Assembly: GCF_004310345.1 (NCBI RefSeq) | Contig: NZ_SISK01000003.1 | Location: 62,001-126,000, forward strand | Length of the DNA: 64,000 bases | DNA from: Paracoccus subflavus | GTDB taxonomy: Bacteria; Pseudomonadota; Alphaproteobacteria; Rhodobacterales; Rhodobacteraceae | Direction: 5' to 3' | Shown here: positions 37,829-46,565 of the stretch, piece by piece | How positions within the stretch are numbered: the first letter of the stretch is position 1 | Layout: every line of letters starts with the position of its first letter | Notes under the pieces: generated by a model | What the model saw: only the letters and a program-made list of their open reading frames with translations | Told to the model about the DNA's origin: nothing | The model's database searches: none | Made by a program: the position numbers and the translations under genes

Positions 37829-38959
37829 TTACAGCGGCGGAATGTCGCCCCCGGCGCGTGACGCGTGGAAATCGGCCACGAAATCATCCAGCCCGCCCCG
37901 GGCGATCGCGCCGCGCAACCCGGCCATCAGGGTCTGGAAATAATGCAGGTTGTGCCAGGTCAGCAGCATCCCCGAGATCATCTCGCCCGCACGAAAGACA
38001 TGATGCAGATAGGCACGGCTATAGCCGGTGCAGGCCGGACAGGTGCAATCCTGATCCAGTGGACGCGGATCGTCGGCATGGCGCGCGTTCTTGATGTTGA
38101 CCTGTCCCCGCCGCGTCCAGGCCTGCCCGGTCCGCCCGGACCGCGAGGGTAGGACGCAATCCATCATGTCAACACCCCGCTGCACCGCGCCCACGATGTC
38201 GTCGGGCTTGCCCACGCCCATCAGATAGCGGGGCTTGTCGGCGGGCAGGAAGCCCGGAGCGTAATCAAGGACGCCGAACATCGCCTCCTGCCCCTCGCCC
38301 ACGGCCAGTCCGCCGATGGCATAGCCGTCAAAGCCGATCGACTTGAGCGCGCTGGCCGATTCCTCGCGCAGTTCGGGGGTGACGCCGCCCTGCATGATGC
38401 CGAACAGGGCGTGGCCGGGCCGGTCGCCAAAGGCGTCGCGCGACCGCTGCGCCCAGCGCATCGACAGGCGCATGGATTTCGCCACGTCGTCCGGCGTAGC
38501 GGGCAAAGCCGGGCATTCGTCGAAGCACATCACGATGTCGCTGCCCAGAAGACGCTGAATCTCCATGCTGGTTTCAGGCGACAGCATGTGCTTCGATCCG
38601 TCGATATGGGACGAAAAGGTCACCCCATCCTCGGTCAGCTTGCGCAGGGCAGCCAGCGACATGACCTGGAAACCGCCGGAATCCGTCAGGATCGGCCGGT
38701 CCCAGTTCATGAAGCGGTGCAATCCGCCAAGCCGTGCGATCCGTTCCGCGCCGGGACGCAGCATCAGGTGATAGGTATTGCCCAGCAGGATGTCGGCGCC
38801 GGTGGCGCGCACCGATTCGGGCAGCATGGCCTTGACGGTGGCCGCCGTTCCGACCGGCATGAAGGCAGGCGTGCGAATCTCGCCCCTCGGGGTCTGGATG
38901 ATGCCTGTCCGGGCACGGCCATCGGTCGCGCAAAGGGTGAAACGGAAACGGTCGCTCAT
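37829..38959 (-). CDS. tgt: queuine tRNA-ribosyltransferase
   Basis: 376 aa. Exchanges G34 of GUN-anticodon tRNAs for the queuosine precursor. Catalytic residues in [12 protein letters not shown] (Asp93) and [14 protein letters not shown] region; zinc site [16 protein letters not shown] near 304-319. queA and other queuosine genes are not in the window. Monocistronic, 95 bp from rnd. Confidence 0.96.
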   Translation of the reverse strand: MSDRFRFTLCATDGRARTGIIQTPRGEIRTPAFMPVGTAATVKAMLPESVRATGADILLGNTYHLMLRPGAERIARLGGLHRFMNWDRPILTDSGGFQVMSLAALRKLTEDGVTFSSHIDGSKHMLSPETSMEIQRLLGSDIVMCFDECPALPATPDDVAKSMRLSMRWAQRSRDAFGDRPGHALFGIMQGGVTPELREESASALKSIGFDGYAIGGLAVGEGQEAMFGVLDYAPGFLPADKPRYLMGVGKPDDIVGAVQRGVDMMDCVLPSRSGRTGQAWTRRGQVNIKNARHADDPRPLDQDCTCPACTGYSRAYLHHVFRAGEMISGMLLTWHNLHYFQTLMAGLRGAIARGGLDDFVADFHASRAGGDIPPL

Positions 38960-39082
38960 GGGATGCCTGCCTGAAAGACCGGCCGTGTCTAGCCAATAGG
39001 TCGGCCTTCCGCAATGCGGCCATTCTCTGGACGGGGACCGGTCCGAGGCCTATATTCAGGGCAGCACCGACAGGAAAGAACC

Positions 39083-39436
39083 ATGGCCGACTTGCAGGAA
39101 GGCGCGCCGCTGATCGCGCCCTCGTCCACCGATCATCCGCTGTACGACAGCGTCGCCGAGGCCTGCAAAACGGTCTATGACCCGGAAATTCCGGTCAACA
39201 TCTTCGATCTGGGCCTGATCTATACCATTGCGATCAGCCCCGAGAACGACGTTCGGGTGGTGATGACCCTGACCGCGCCGGGATGTCCCGTGGCGGGCGA
39301 GATGCCGGGATGGGTGGCCGATGCGGTCGAGGCCATCCCGGGTGTCCGGCAGGTGGATGTGGAAATGACCTTCCAGCCGCAATGGGGGATGGACATGATG
39401 TCCGACGAGGCGCGGCTGGAACTGGGCTTCATGTAG
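39083..39436 (+). CDS. SUF-type Fe-S assembly protein (SufT/DUF59, MIP18 family)
   Basis: 117 aa. VYDPEIPVNIFDLGLIY and LTAPGCPVAGEMP (the conserved cysteine) are the DUF59/MIP18 hallmarks; in bacteria these proteins assist maturation of Fe-S proteins. ATG 39083 follows AGGAAAG; the longer frame from 39014 is unlikely. The core suf operon is not nearby; the A-type carrier gene follows after 137 bp. Confidence 0.88.
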   Translation: MADLQEGAPLIAPSSTDHPLYDSVAEACKTVYDPEIPVNIFDLGLIYTIAISPENDVRVVMTLTAPGCPVAGEMPGWVADAVEAIPGVRQVDVEMTFQPQWGMDMMSDEARLELGFM

Positions 39437-39462
39437 GCGGGCGGCGGCAGGGATCGCCCGCC
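39436..39462 (+). terminator. GC hairpin after the DUF59 gene
   Basis: Perfect 8-bp stem GGCGGGCG / CGCCCGCC with an 11-nt loop directly at the stop codon. No T-tract follows, so it may only stabilise the message or act with Rho. Confidence 0.4.
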
Positions 39463-39480
39463 GTGCCGTTCCGGCCGCTT

Positions 39481-39506
39481 TGCGGGGATGTTTGTTGCCA
39501 AGATGA
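39481..39506. repeat. intergenic repeat element, copy 2
   Basis: TGCGGGGATGTTTGTTGCCA followed by AGATGA lies between the DUF59 gene and the A-type carrier gene. It shares the layout GGxxxTTTG-x-(G/C)CAAAGA(A/T)GAAG with copy 1 at 20969-20997. Confidence 0.4.
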
Positions 39507-39573
39507 AGGCCGCCTGTCTTGATGGACCGGCCTTGCGCGATTATCTTTTTGTCAAACCGAAAGGATCATTGTG

Positions 39574-39945
39574 ATGTTCGCCATTCCCGGATCGGCCCCG
39601 GTCACCATCACCCCCGCCGCCGAACGCCAGATCGCCCGGCTGATGGCGGGACGCAACGCCTTTGGACTGCGCATCGGGCTGAAGAAAGGCGGCTGCGCAG
39701 GAATGGAATATACCATGGATCTGGTCGATGCAGCCGAACCGCACGAGGAAGTGGTCAACCAGGGCGATGCCCGCGTGGTGATTGCCCCCAAGGCGCAGAT
39801 GTTTCTGTTCGGCACGCAGATCGATTACGAAACCGGTCTGCTAGAGGCGGGCTTTCGTTTCCGCAACCCGAACGTGACCGACGCCTGCGGTTGCGGCGAA
39901 TCGGTGCGGTTCGAGCCCCTGGAGGGCAGCCGCGCGGCCGAGTGA
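39574..39945 (+). CDS. A-type iron-sulfur carrier (SufA/IscA/ErpA family)
   Basis: 123 aa. Cluster-binding cysteines are Cys41 (KKGGCAGMEY), Cys105 and Cys107 (DACGCGESV). The carrier passes Fe-S clusters to target apoproteins. A GTG at 39571 directly precedes ATG 39574; AAAGGA 8 nt before the ATG fits the ATG. Which of SufA, IscA or ErpA cannot be decided from sequence. Confidence 0.9.
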   Translation: MFAIPGSAPVTITPAAERQIARLMAGRNAFGLRIGLKKGGCAGMEYTMDLVDAAEPHEEVVNQGDARVVIAPKAQMFLFGTQIDYETGLLEAGFRFRNPNVTDACGCGESVRFEPLEGSRAAE

Positions 39946-40038
39946 TCGTGGCGCGGGTGTTGCGCGGGTTCGGGCGCTATCATCATTGCACAGCGCGGCG
40001 TCTGCCCCTAAGCCTTTGCCAGCACAAAGGAGGGGGGC

Positions 40039-40785
40039 ATGGCCTTGCGCAAACTGGCAGCCGGAAACTGGAAGATGAACGGTGATTTGGCCAGCCTTGG
40101 CGAAATTGAATCGCTGATGGCAGCCCATCCTGCGCCGCGGTGCGAGGTTCTGGTTTGTCCTCCGGCGGTGCTGCTTTACCCGATGAAGGCGCGGATCGGC
40201 CAGGGACCGGTGGCCCTGGGCGGTCAGGACTGCCATCACAAGGCATCCGGCGCGCATACCGGCGATATTTCTGCGCCCCAACTGGCGGATGCGGGGGCGG
40301 GATATGTTATCCTGGGCCATTCCGAGCGTCGCGCCGATCATGGCGAAACAGATGCGATGGTGGCGGCCAAGGCAGCGGCCGCGCATGCGGCCGGCCTGAC
40401 GGCGATCATTTGCGTGGGCGAAACCGAGGCGCAGCGTGACGCCGGGGAAACGCTGGCGGTCATCGCCGCGCAGCTTGAGGGGTCGATCCCCGTTGGCTCC
40501 GATGCGGCAAACACCGTGATCGCCTACGAGCCGGTCTGGGCCATTGGCACAGGCCGTACCCCCACGATCGACCAGATCGCCGAAGTTCATGCCCTGATGC
40601 GCGAGCGGCTGTCCGGCATGGTCGCCGCGGGGGCGCCGGTGAGGCTGCTCTATGGCGGCAGCGTTAAGCCGGGCAACGCCGGGGAAATTTTTGCCGTGCC
40701 CCACGTCGATGGCGCCCTGGTCGGCGGCGCCAGCCTGAAGGCCGCCGATTTCGGTGCGATCATCACGGCCCTTGATGCGGCCTGA
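40039..40785 (+). CDS. tpiA: triose-phosphate isomerase
   Basis: 248 aa TIM barrel. Catalytic Lys12 (AGNWKMNG), His94 (ILGHSERR) and Glu164 ([11 protein letters not shown]) are all present, and the phosphate-binding [12 protein letters not shown] is intact. AGGAGG stands 8 nt before the ATG. Its 3' end overlaps the convergent cyclase gene by 23 nt. Confidence 0.97.
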   Translation: MALRKLAAGNWKMNGDLASLGEIESLMAAHPAPRCEVLVCPPAVLLYPMKARIGQGPVALGGQDCHHKASGAHTGDISAPQLADAGAGYVILGHSERRADHGETDAMVAAKAAAAHAAGLTAIICVGETEAQRDAGETLAVIAAQLEGSIPVGSDAANTVIAYEPVWAIGTGRTPTIDQIAEVHALMRERLSGMVAAGAPVRLLYGGSVKPGNAGEIFAVPHVDGALVGGASLKAADFGAIITALDAA

Positions 40786-41767
40786 CAGCACAATCGACAG
40801 GCTGGGGTGCCACCGACACCCGACCCTTGCCGCCGCGCTTGGAGGCATAGAGCGCCACGTCGGAATCGGCCAGCAGCCGGTCGATGTCGTTGGGTCCGTA
40901 TCCGGCGGACAGCACGATTCCCAGGCTGGCCGATACCTTGCAGTCGCCGGGGGATAACTGCTCGATTCCCCGGATGATGCGCATCCCCATGCCGTCAAGC
41001 GTCTGACAGGACCAGTTTCCGCCCAGCACCAGCACGAATTCGTCGCCGCCCAGGCGGGCGGCATGATCGTGGCTGCGGGTCATGCGGCCCAGAATGCGTG
41101 CGACCTCTTTCAACAACTGGTCCCCGACCGGATGTCCCAGCCGGTCGTTCACCTGCTTGAAGTTGTCCAGATCCAGATGCACCACCGCAAAGGGCTGGCC
41201 ATCGCGCGGATCGAGCATCTGCCGCAGGGCGGCCAGCAGACCCCGGCGGTTCAGGATACCGGTCAGCGGATCGGTATGCGCCTCGCGTTCGGCATCCTGC
41301 CGGGCCAGCATCAGATGGCGGTTGAACCGGGCCAGTTCGCCCTGGATCGCGCGATTGGCCTCTTGCAGGAACATCAGTTCCAGGGCCAGTCCGGTCGGCG
41401 CGAAGTCGTTTTCCGTCAGGCCCAGAACGGCGACGGCATCCGAAAGCGTCACCCCAAAGCCCAGATCCAGCAACAGCGTCCCGAAACCGGGCGCCACCAC
41501 ATGGCCGCGCAGCACCAGTTGCGGATGATGCCGCAGGCGCAGCGACAGCCGCTGGCCCGCCACTGCGGCCCGGATGAGCGACATGACGCAGCCCTGGGCA
41601 TGGCTGGATGTCCCAACGAACACATCCCCCGCCTGTTGCGCCCCCTGCGGGATCAGCTTGCGCATCGTGGGCCCCGCGAACCGGATGGTCCCGTCGTCGG
41701 ACAGGCACAGATGCATGGGCATCAGGCGGTCGAGGGCATCCCGGCACAGGGTCAGCGCATGGGTCAT
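40763..41767 (-). CDS. HNOBA-GGDEF diguanylate cyclase
   Basis: 334 aa. The N-terminal 140 residues look like an H-NOX-associated (HNOBA) sensor domain ([36 protein letters not shown]). A short helix leads to a GGDEF domain with [30 protein letters not shown] and an intact [10 protein letters not shown] (residues 239-248). An inhibitory-site RSHD (231-234) lies nine residues upstream of the GGDEF, so product feedback is likely. It should make c-di-GMP. It starts in an ATGA overlap with the H-NOX-like gene, the expected partner. Confidence 0.88.
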   Translation of the reverse strand: MTHALTLCRDALDRLMPMHLCLSDDGTIRFAGPTMRKLIPQGAQQAGDVFVGTSSHAQGCVMSLIRAAVAGQRLSLRLRHHPQLVLRGHVVAPGFGTLLLDLGFGVTLSDAVAVLGLTENDFAPTGLALELMFLQEANRAIQGELARFNRHLMLARQDAEREAHTDPLTGILNRRGLLAALRQMLDPRDGQPFAVVHLDLDNFKQVNDRLGHPVGDQLLKEVARILGRMTRSHDHAARLGGDEFVLVLGGNWSCQTLDGMGMRIIRGIEQLSPGDCKVSASLGIVLSAGYGPNDIDRLLADSDVALYASKRGGKGRVSVAPQPVDCAVRPHQGP

Positions 41768-42276
41768 GGCGCAGCCGTCCTGGCCGACAGGCGAAAAGTC
41801 CGCGCCTCGGCGAAGTCCAGGTCGGACACGTCGATGCGTATCCCGTCATCGCCGCGGGTTATGACGCATAATGCACCATAGTCGTCGGCCATGGCGCGCA
41901 GCAATCCGCTGAGCAGCGCCGACCACCGCGGCGAGCCGCTCTCGAGCGTGACCCAGACCAGACCATCCTTGCCCCGCGTCAGGGCGATCTCGGGAAAGGC
42001 GATATCGTCGGTGACAAGCCGCATCCGTTCGGGCAGTTCGTCCAGGCGCAGCAGAAAATCCAGAAAATCGCTGCCGCAAAAGCGCAGCAGCCGCCAGATC
42101 TCGTTCTGCCGGACCAGCCAGGCCCCCAGATCCTCGACCAGTTCGTCAAGGGGCTTTTGCAGATCGCGCGCGGCCGTGCGCAGCATCACATCAGGCGGCA
42201 GCAGGTCCGATTCGACCAGATAGGACGATTCGGATTGAAGAAACCGTTCGATTGCCCGGCTGACCAGTTCGCGCAT
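41764..42276 (-). CDS. H-NOX-like (haem NO-binding domain) protein lacking the haem histidine
   Basis: 170 aa. The second half follows the H-NOX pattern: IWRLLRFCGSDFLDFLLRLDE, then PEIALTRG and SALLSGLLRAMADDYGAL. In haem-binding H-NOX proteins the proximal histidine directly follows the LDxL/LDEV segment; here that position is Pro82 (LDELPERMR). The YxSxR propionate motif is reduced to SGSPR (113-117). The N-terminus is also shorter than usual. It overlaps its HNOBA-GGDEF partner, so it is probably still a regulator, with or without haem. GGAGG precedes the ATG. Confidence 0.7.
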   Translation of the reverse strand: MRELVSRAIERFLQSESSYLVESDLLPPDVMLRTAARDLQKPLDELVEDLGAWLVRQNEIWRLLRFCGSDFLDFLLRLDELPERMRLVTDDIAFPEIALTRGKDGLVWVTLESGSPRWSALLSGLLRAMADDYGALCVITRGDDGIRIDVSDLDFAEARTFRLSARTAAP

Positions 42277-42328
42277 CCTGCACCTCCGGCTTCCGTTCTA
42301 GGACCGAAAGGTAAAGAATAAGGAAAAG

Positions 42329-42616
42329 TCAGATATCCCACCCGTGGCTGCCCGGCCCGGCCAGGGCCGTCCGCGCCTGCATCAGATCGCCGGGCGCGAC
42401 CTGCAGGGCCGCAGCGGCCTCGAGAACCCGGCGGTCATCCTCAAGCAGATAGTCCAGCACATGCAGGGCGATATCGCCGCCTTGGGCCGCGTGGCGCAGA
42501 TCATGGGGGGCCAGACCGGTGGCGGCCAGAAACCCCTCGATAAGATCGGGCTGTCCGGCCAGATGGATCAGGCCCGCCATGGCCAGCTCATGCGCGGATT
42601 CTCGCGTATATGTCAT
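42329..42616 (-). CDS. DUF3572 family protein
   Basis: 95 aa, all-helical, acidic. ESAHELAMAGLIHLAGQPDL then AATGLAPHDLR fits DUF3572, an alphaproteobacterial family of unknown function. Divergent from the PleD-type gene with 101 bp between starts; the H-NOX-like gene lies 52 bp downstream on the same strand. Confidence 0.85.
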   Translation of the reverse strand: MTYTRESAHELAMAGLIHLAGQPDLIEGFLAATGLAPHDLRHAAQGGDIALHVLDYLLEDDRRVLEAAAALQVAPGDLMQARTALAGPGSHGWDI

Positions 42617-42717
42617 TGATTCGTTCCGCTCTGTGATCTGTCCGGCTCCCGCAGAAACCCTTTGTTAAGGAATAAATGTCATTCTTGCAAAAGGTCGCCG
42701 GACGGGGGGCGTTAATC

Positions 42718-44103
42718 ATGACTGCGCGTATCCTCATTGCGGAAAGCAGCGCAACAAGCCGGATCAGCCTCAAGGTCCGGCTCTCGGGCGCATGTTACGA
42801 TGTCCTGACCGCCGCCACGCTGGACGAGCTGCAGTGGCAGTTGCAGAGCGGGCGTCCCGACCTCGTGTTGCTTGGTCCGGGCTTTGCGGGGATGCATCTG
42901 TTCGATTTCTTCCGGCTGATATCGGTGGAACGACCCCTGACGCCGGTGCTGGCACTGGCCGCCGAACAGGGCCGGGTCGAGGCGTTGAAGGCAGGGGCTT
43001 CGGCGGTTCTCGACCCCAGGGTCGAGGAACAGATGCTGTTGGCCCGCGTGCGCGGCCTGTTGCGCGATTCGGAAACCGACGACGCATCGCGCTTTTTCCT
43101 GGCCGAGCCGGCGTCGGAATTCACCCCCGCGCCTTCGGGCAACGTCGTCCTGGTGGCGGACCAGCCTGCGCGCGCGCAACGCTGGCGCCATATCCTGCAA
43201 CCTCGGCTGAACTGTCATTTCGCCATCGCCAGCCCTGATGAGACGCTGAGCGCGGCATCGCACGGGGACGGCGCGGACCTTTATATCATTGCGGCCGATA
43301 TCGACCGCAAGGGCGACGGGCTGCGGCTCTTGTCGGAACTGCGGTCGCGCAACAGCAGCAAGGAAGCGGGTTTCGCCGTGCTTGTCGCGCCCGAGCGCGA
43401 GGAGCTTTGCGCCATTGCGCTGGACCTGGGTGCTGGCGAGGTTCTGCCCCTGGATCCGGCCGAAAACAACAACGCCGAGATCGCGGCCCTGGCGCTGCGC
43501 AACCAGCTTGACCGCAAGCGCCGCGCCGATACCCGCCGCGAGGAATTGCGCAGGAACATGGCCTGGGCCATGACCGACCCGCTGACCGGGCTGCACAACC
43601 GCCGCTATGCCCTGCCGCAATTGTCCGAAATGGCGCGCGAAGCGATGCGCAACCATTCCTCGTTTGCGGTCATGGCGCTGGATCTGGACCGGTTCAAGGC
43701 CATCAACGACAGCTTCGGCCATGCCGCGGGCGATGCCGTCCTGTGCGAGATCGCCCGGCGGATCGAACAGGTCGTCGCCAGCCGCGGCATGACGGCCCGT
43801 CTGGGCGGCGAGGAATTCCTGGTGGCCCTGCCCGATACCACCGAGAGCGAGGCTCATGCCATGGCCGAGGACATCCGCCAGGCTGTCGCTGCGCAACCGG
43901 TCGATCTGCCGCGCATCTCGGGCGGCGGATATGTGCAGGTCACGCTGTCCATCGGCGTCGCGCATGAACAGATGCCGTTCCATATCAGCCGCCCAGAACT
44001 TCTGGCCGAAATCGCGCAGGAACGGGCCGATCGGGCCATGATTGCCGCCAAATCGCTGGGCCGGAACCGCGTGCTGATGGCGCAGATGCACCACCTTCTC
44101 TAG
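42718..44103 (+). CDS. pleD: PleD-type double-receiver diguanylate cyclase with degenerate receivers
   Basis: 461 aa: receiver 1 (about 1-118), receiver 2 (about 142-262), GGDEF (about 280-455). The active site LGGEEFLVAL (GGEEF at 363-367) is intact, with LDLDRFKAINDSFGH. In receiver 1 the acidic pair is E9-S10 and the phospho-acceptor position is Gly53 (VLLGPGF); in receiver 2 it is Ala192 or nearby (YIIAADID). The inhibitory RxxD nine residues before GGEEF is absent. ATG 42718 matches the usual PleD start; ATG 42676 with AAGGA is a possible longer start. No divK adjacent. Confidence 0.85.
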   Translation: MTARILIAESSATSRISLKVRLSGACYDVLTAATLDELQWQLQSGRPDLVLLGPGFAGMHLFDFFRLISVERPLTPVLALAAEQGRVEALKAGASAVLDPRVEEQMLLARVRGLLRDSETDDASRFFLAEPASEFTPAPSGNVVLVADQPARAQRWRHILQPRLNCHFAIASPDETLSAASHGDGADLYIIAADIDRKGDGLRLLSELRSRNSSKEAGFAVLVAPEREELCAIALDLGAGEVLPLDPAENNNAEIAALALRNQLDRKRRADTRREELRRNMAWAMTDPLTGLHNRRYALPQLSEMAREAMRNHSSFAVMALDLDRFKAINDSFGHAAGDAVLCEIARRIEQVVASRGMTARLGGEEFLVALPDTTESEAHAMAEDIRQAVAAQPVDLPRISGGGYVQVTLSIGVAHEQMPFHISRPELLAEIAQERADRAMIAAKSLGRNRVLMAQMHHLL

Positions 44104-44173
44104 CATCGTCCGTCCAAAGGGACTGGCAAGGCCATCGCGGCATCGTTAACATGCGCCCCTGACGGAGGCAGCC

Positions 44174-44584
44174 ATGTCATCACCACACCACCATCCGGGC
44201 ACGGCCCACCGCCCGACAGGGCAGGCGATGCTGCGCGGCGCGCTGGGCCGATGCCCGGCTTGCGGCGAAGGCAAGCTGTTCCGATCCTTTCTGAAGGTCG
44301 CCGACCATTGCCCGGCCTGCGACGAGGCGATGCATCACCAGCGCGCCGACGATGGCCCGGCCTATCTGACGATCCTGCTGGTCTCGCATCTGGGGGCGCC
44401 GCTGCTGTTGGCCTCTTTTGTGGCATGGCGTCCATCGGCCATGACGATGATCTGGACCTTTGGTCTGGGGGCGGTGGCCCTGTCGCTGCTGCTGTTGCCG
44501 CGGATCAAGGGGGCCATGGTCGGCCTGCAATGGGCGCGAAGAATGCACGGGTTCGACACGGCAACGCCCGCACGGGAAACGTGA
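44174..44584 (+). CDS. DUF983 membrane protein
   Basis: 136 aa. N-terminal zinc-ribbon-like pairs (GRCPACGEGKLF and DHCPACDEAM) precede two membrane helices (about 65-85 and 92-112), the DUF983 layout, frequent near cytochrome oxidase and Nudix genes in Alphaproteobacteria. Function unknown. ATG 44174 has GGAGG. Its TGA overlaps the GTG of the Nudix gene. Confidence 0.88.
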   Translation: MSSPHHHPGTAHRPTGQAMLRGALGRCPACGEGKLFRSFLKVADHCPACDEAMHHQRADDGPAYLTILLVSHLGAPLLLASFVAWRPSAMTMIWTFGLGAVALSLLLLPRIKGAMVGLQWARRMHGFDTATPARET

Positions 44585-45264
44585 CGCACGATCCCCCCAT
44601 CCGCGATGCGGCCACGATCATCCTGCTGCGTCGGCAGGCGTCGGGCACGTCGGTCCTGATGGGAATGCGGGGGGCAGGCGCAGCCTTCATGCCCTCGAAA
44701 TACGTCTTTCCCGGCGGCGCGGTTGACCCGGCGGATGGAACGGTCCGGCTGGCGGCCCCCCTGGCCGAGCCGCATCAGAACCGTATGGCCCGGGATCCGC
44801 GCCCCGGCAGCCAGGCTGATCCTCATGCACTTGCCGCTGCCGCCCTGCGCGAGCTGGCCGAGGAAACCGGACAACTGCTGGGCCGCCCCGGCGCAAGCGA
44901 CCTGCCCGGTTTTGCCGAAGCGGGGCTTTGCCCGGATGCGTCGCAACTGGTGTATGTGTTTCGCGCCATTACCCCGCCGGCCCGGCCGCGCCGGTTCGAC
45001 GCGCGCTTTCTGGCGGCCGATGCCGCCGGCCTGGCAACCGACCCCGACGATTTCAGCCGCGCCTGCGACGAGCTTTCGCATCTGCACTGGGTGCCGCTGG
45101 ATCAGGCCCGCGCGCTGGACCTGCCCTTCATCACCGAAGTGGTCTTGGCAGAACTGGCCGATCTGATCGCGGCGGTGCACCATGACGCGCCCCTGCCCGT
45201 TCCGGACACGGTGCCGTTCTTCGACAACCGCACGGCCGAGCCGCGCTTCGTGCAGATCACCTGA
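44581..45264 (+). CDS. Nudix hydrolase (NUDT19-like)
   Basis: 227 aa. Starts at GTG 44581 in a 4-nt overlap with the DUF983 stop. The Nudix box is split by an insertion: FPGGAVDPADG, about 38 residues, then AAALRELAEETGQLLG. This long-insert form resembles NUDT19-type CoA/acyl-CoA diphosphatases; the substrate remains a guess. Confidence 0.85.
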   Translation: MTHDPPIRDAATIILLRRQASGTSVLMGMRGAGAAFMPSKYVFPGGAVDPADGTVRLAAPLAEPHQNRMARDPRPGSQADPHALAAAALRELAEETGQLLGRPGASDLPGFAEAGLCPDASQLVYVFRAITPPARPRRFDARFLAADAAGLATDPDDFSRACDELSHLHWVPLDQARALDLPFITEVVLAELADLIAAVHHDAPLPVPDTVPFFDNRTAEPRFVQIT

Positions 45265-46035
45265 TTACCGTCCCGTGAACCGCGCCGGGCGCTTTTCCAG
45301 GAAGGCCGTCACACCCTCGACGAAATCGGCGCTACGGCCTGCGGCGCCCTGCAGCCGCGCCTCCAGCCCAAGCTGCGTGTCCAGGTCATTCCCGAACGAG
45401 GCTTCGACTGCCGCGCGGATGGCACGAAAGGCGGATGTCGGCCCTTGGGCCAACTGGCGGGCACGGGCCTCGACCCCGGCAGCAAAGGCATCGTCGGGCA
45501 GGGCCTCCCAGATCAGGCCCCAGTCGGCCGCCTGCCGTGCGCTGACGGGTTCCGCGAACAGCATCATCCCCATGGCCCGCGCCATTCCCACGGCGCGGGG
45601 AATGACAAAGGTGCCCCCCGCGTCCGGGATCAGCCCGATCCGCGCGAATGCCTGAATGAAACTGGCGCTTTCGGTAGCGATCACCACATCGGCCGCCAGC
45701 GCCAGGTTGGCCCCCGCCCCCGCAGCCACGCCGTTCACGGCGGCGATCACCGGCGCGGGGCATGCGCGGATCGCGCGCAGCATCGGCTCGTATTCGTCAC
45801 GCAGCGTCCCTTCCAGATCGGCGGCAGCGGCACGGTCGGTCAGATCCTGCCCCGAACAGAACCCCCGCCCCGCCCCGGTCATCACCACGCAGCGGATATC
45901 GGCCGACAAGCCTGACAGGACATCGGTGATTTCATGCCGCATCCGGCTGTTCAGGGCGTTCATCACCTGCGGTCGGTTCAGGGTGATCGTGGCCACTCCG
46001 TCTGCTGCGCCGAACTGGATGGCTTCATAGGTCAT
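45265..46035 (-). CDS. enoyl-CoA hydratase/isomerase (PaaG-like)
   Basis: 256 aa crotonase-fold protein. Oxyanion-hole motifs GRGFCSGQDLTDR (about 63-75) and NGVAAGAGANLALAADVV (about 107-124), followed by FARIGLIPDAGGTF. Overall closest in my view to PaaG, the ring-epoxide isomerase of phenylacetate breakdown, but no other paa gene is here. ATG 46035 has AGAGGGG. Downstream of ccmF-ccmH. Confidence 0.85.
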   Translation of the reverse strand: MTYEAIQFGAADGVATITLNRPQVMNALNSRMRHEITDVLSGLSADIRCVVMTGAGRGFCSGQDLTDRAAAADLEGTLRDEYEPMLRAIRACPAPVIAAVNGVAAGAGANLALAADVVIATESASFIQAFARIGLIPDAGGTFVIPRAVGMARAMGMMLFAEPVSARQAADWGLIWEALPDDAFAAGVEARARQLAQGPTSAFRAIRAAVEASFGNDLDTQLGLEARLQGAAGRSADFVEGVTAFLEKRPARFTGR

Positions 46036-46109
46036 GTGCGTCCCCTCTTTGCAAAACATCATGCCTGAAAAGCAAAAGGGGGAAAGCGCGACCCAGCGTC
46101 AGGACCGGA

Positions 46110-46565
46110 TCAGTCCTGCATGATCCGGTCCAGGCGGTCGCGCTCATCCTGCGACAGGGCTTCGGCCGTCTCGGGGCGGGCCTGTGCCCGACCGCGCAGG
46201 AAACGCCATGCCATCAGCAGGGCCACCAGTGCCATGACCGGCCCGGCCAGCCACAGGACCAGATTGCCGCCCTGGGCACGGGGTTCGAACAGCACGAATT
46301 CTCCGTAACGGTCCACCACCGCGTCGATGACCTGGTCGTTGCTGTCGCCCGCCACGATCCTTTCGCGCACATACAGCCGCAGGTCGCGGCTGATGGGGGC
46401 GTTGGATTCATCGATGTTTTCCCCCTGGCACACCGGGCATCGCAGACGCTGCGAGATGTCGCGGGCGCGGGCCTCCTGACCCGGATCGGGCAGCACCTCG
46501 TCGGGCTGCACGGCCAGGGCCATCACGGGCAGGCAGAAGGCCAGCAGGATCAAAAGCCGTCTCAT
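46110..46565 (-). CDS. ccmH: cytochrome c maturation protein CcmH
   Basis: 151 aa (CycL type). Signal/anchor at the N-terminus, thiol motif LRCPVCQ (Cys43, Cys46) and a C-terminal membrane helix (VLWLAGPVMALVALLMAW) with a short tail. It presents reduced apocytochrome to CcmF. Starts 4 nt inside the ccmF stop. The C-terminal TPR part of fused CcmH (CcmI) is absent and not found in the window. Confidence 0.94.
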   Translation of the reverse strand: MRRLLILLAFCLPVMALAVQPDEVLPDPGQEARARDISQRLRCPVCQGENIDESNAPISRDLRLYVRERIVAGDSNDQVIDAVVDRYGEFVLFEPRAQGGNLVLWLAGPVMALVALLMAWRFLRGRAQARPETAEALSQDERDRLDRIMQD

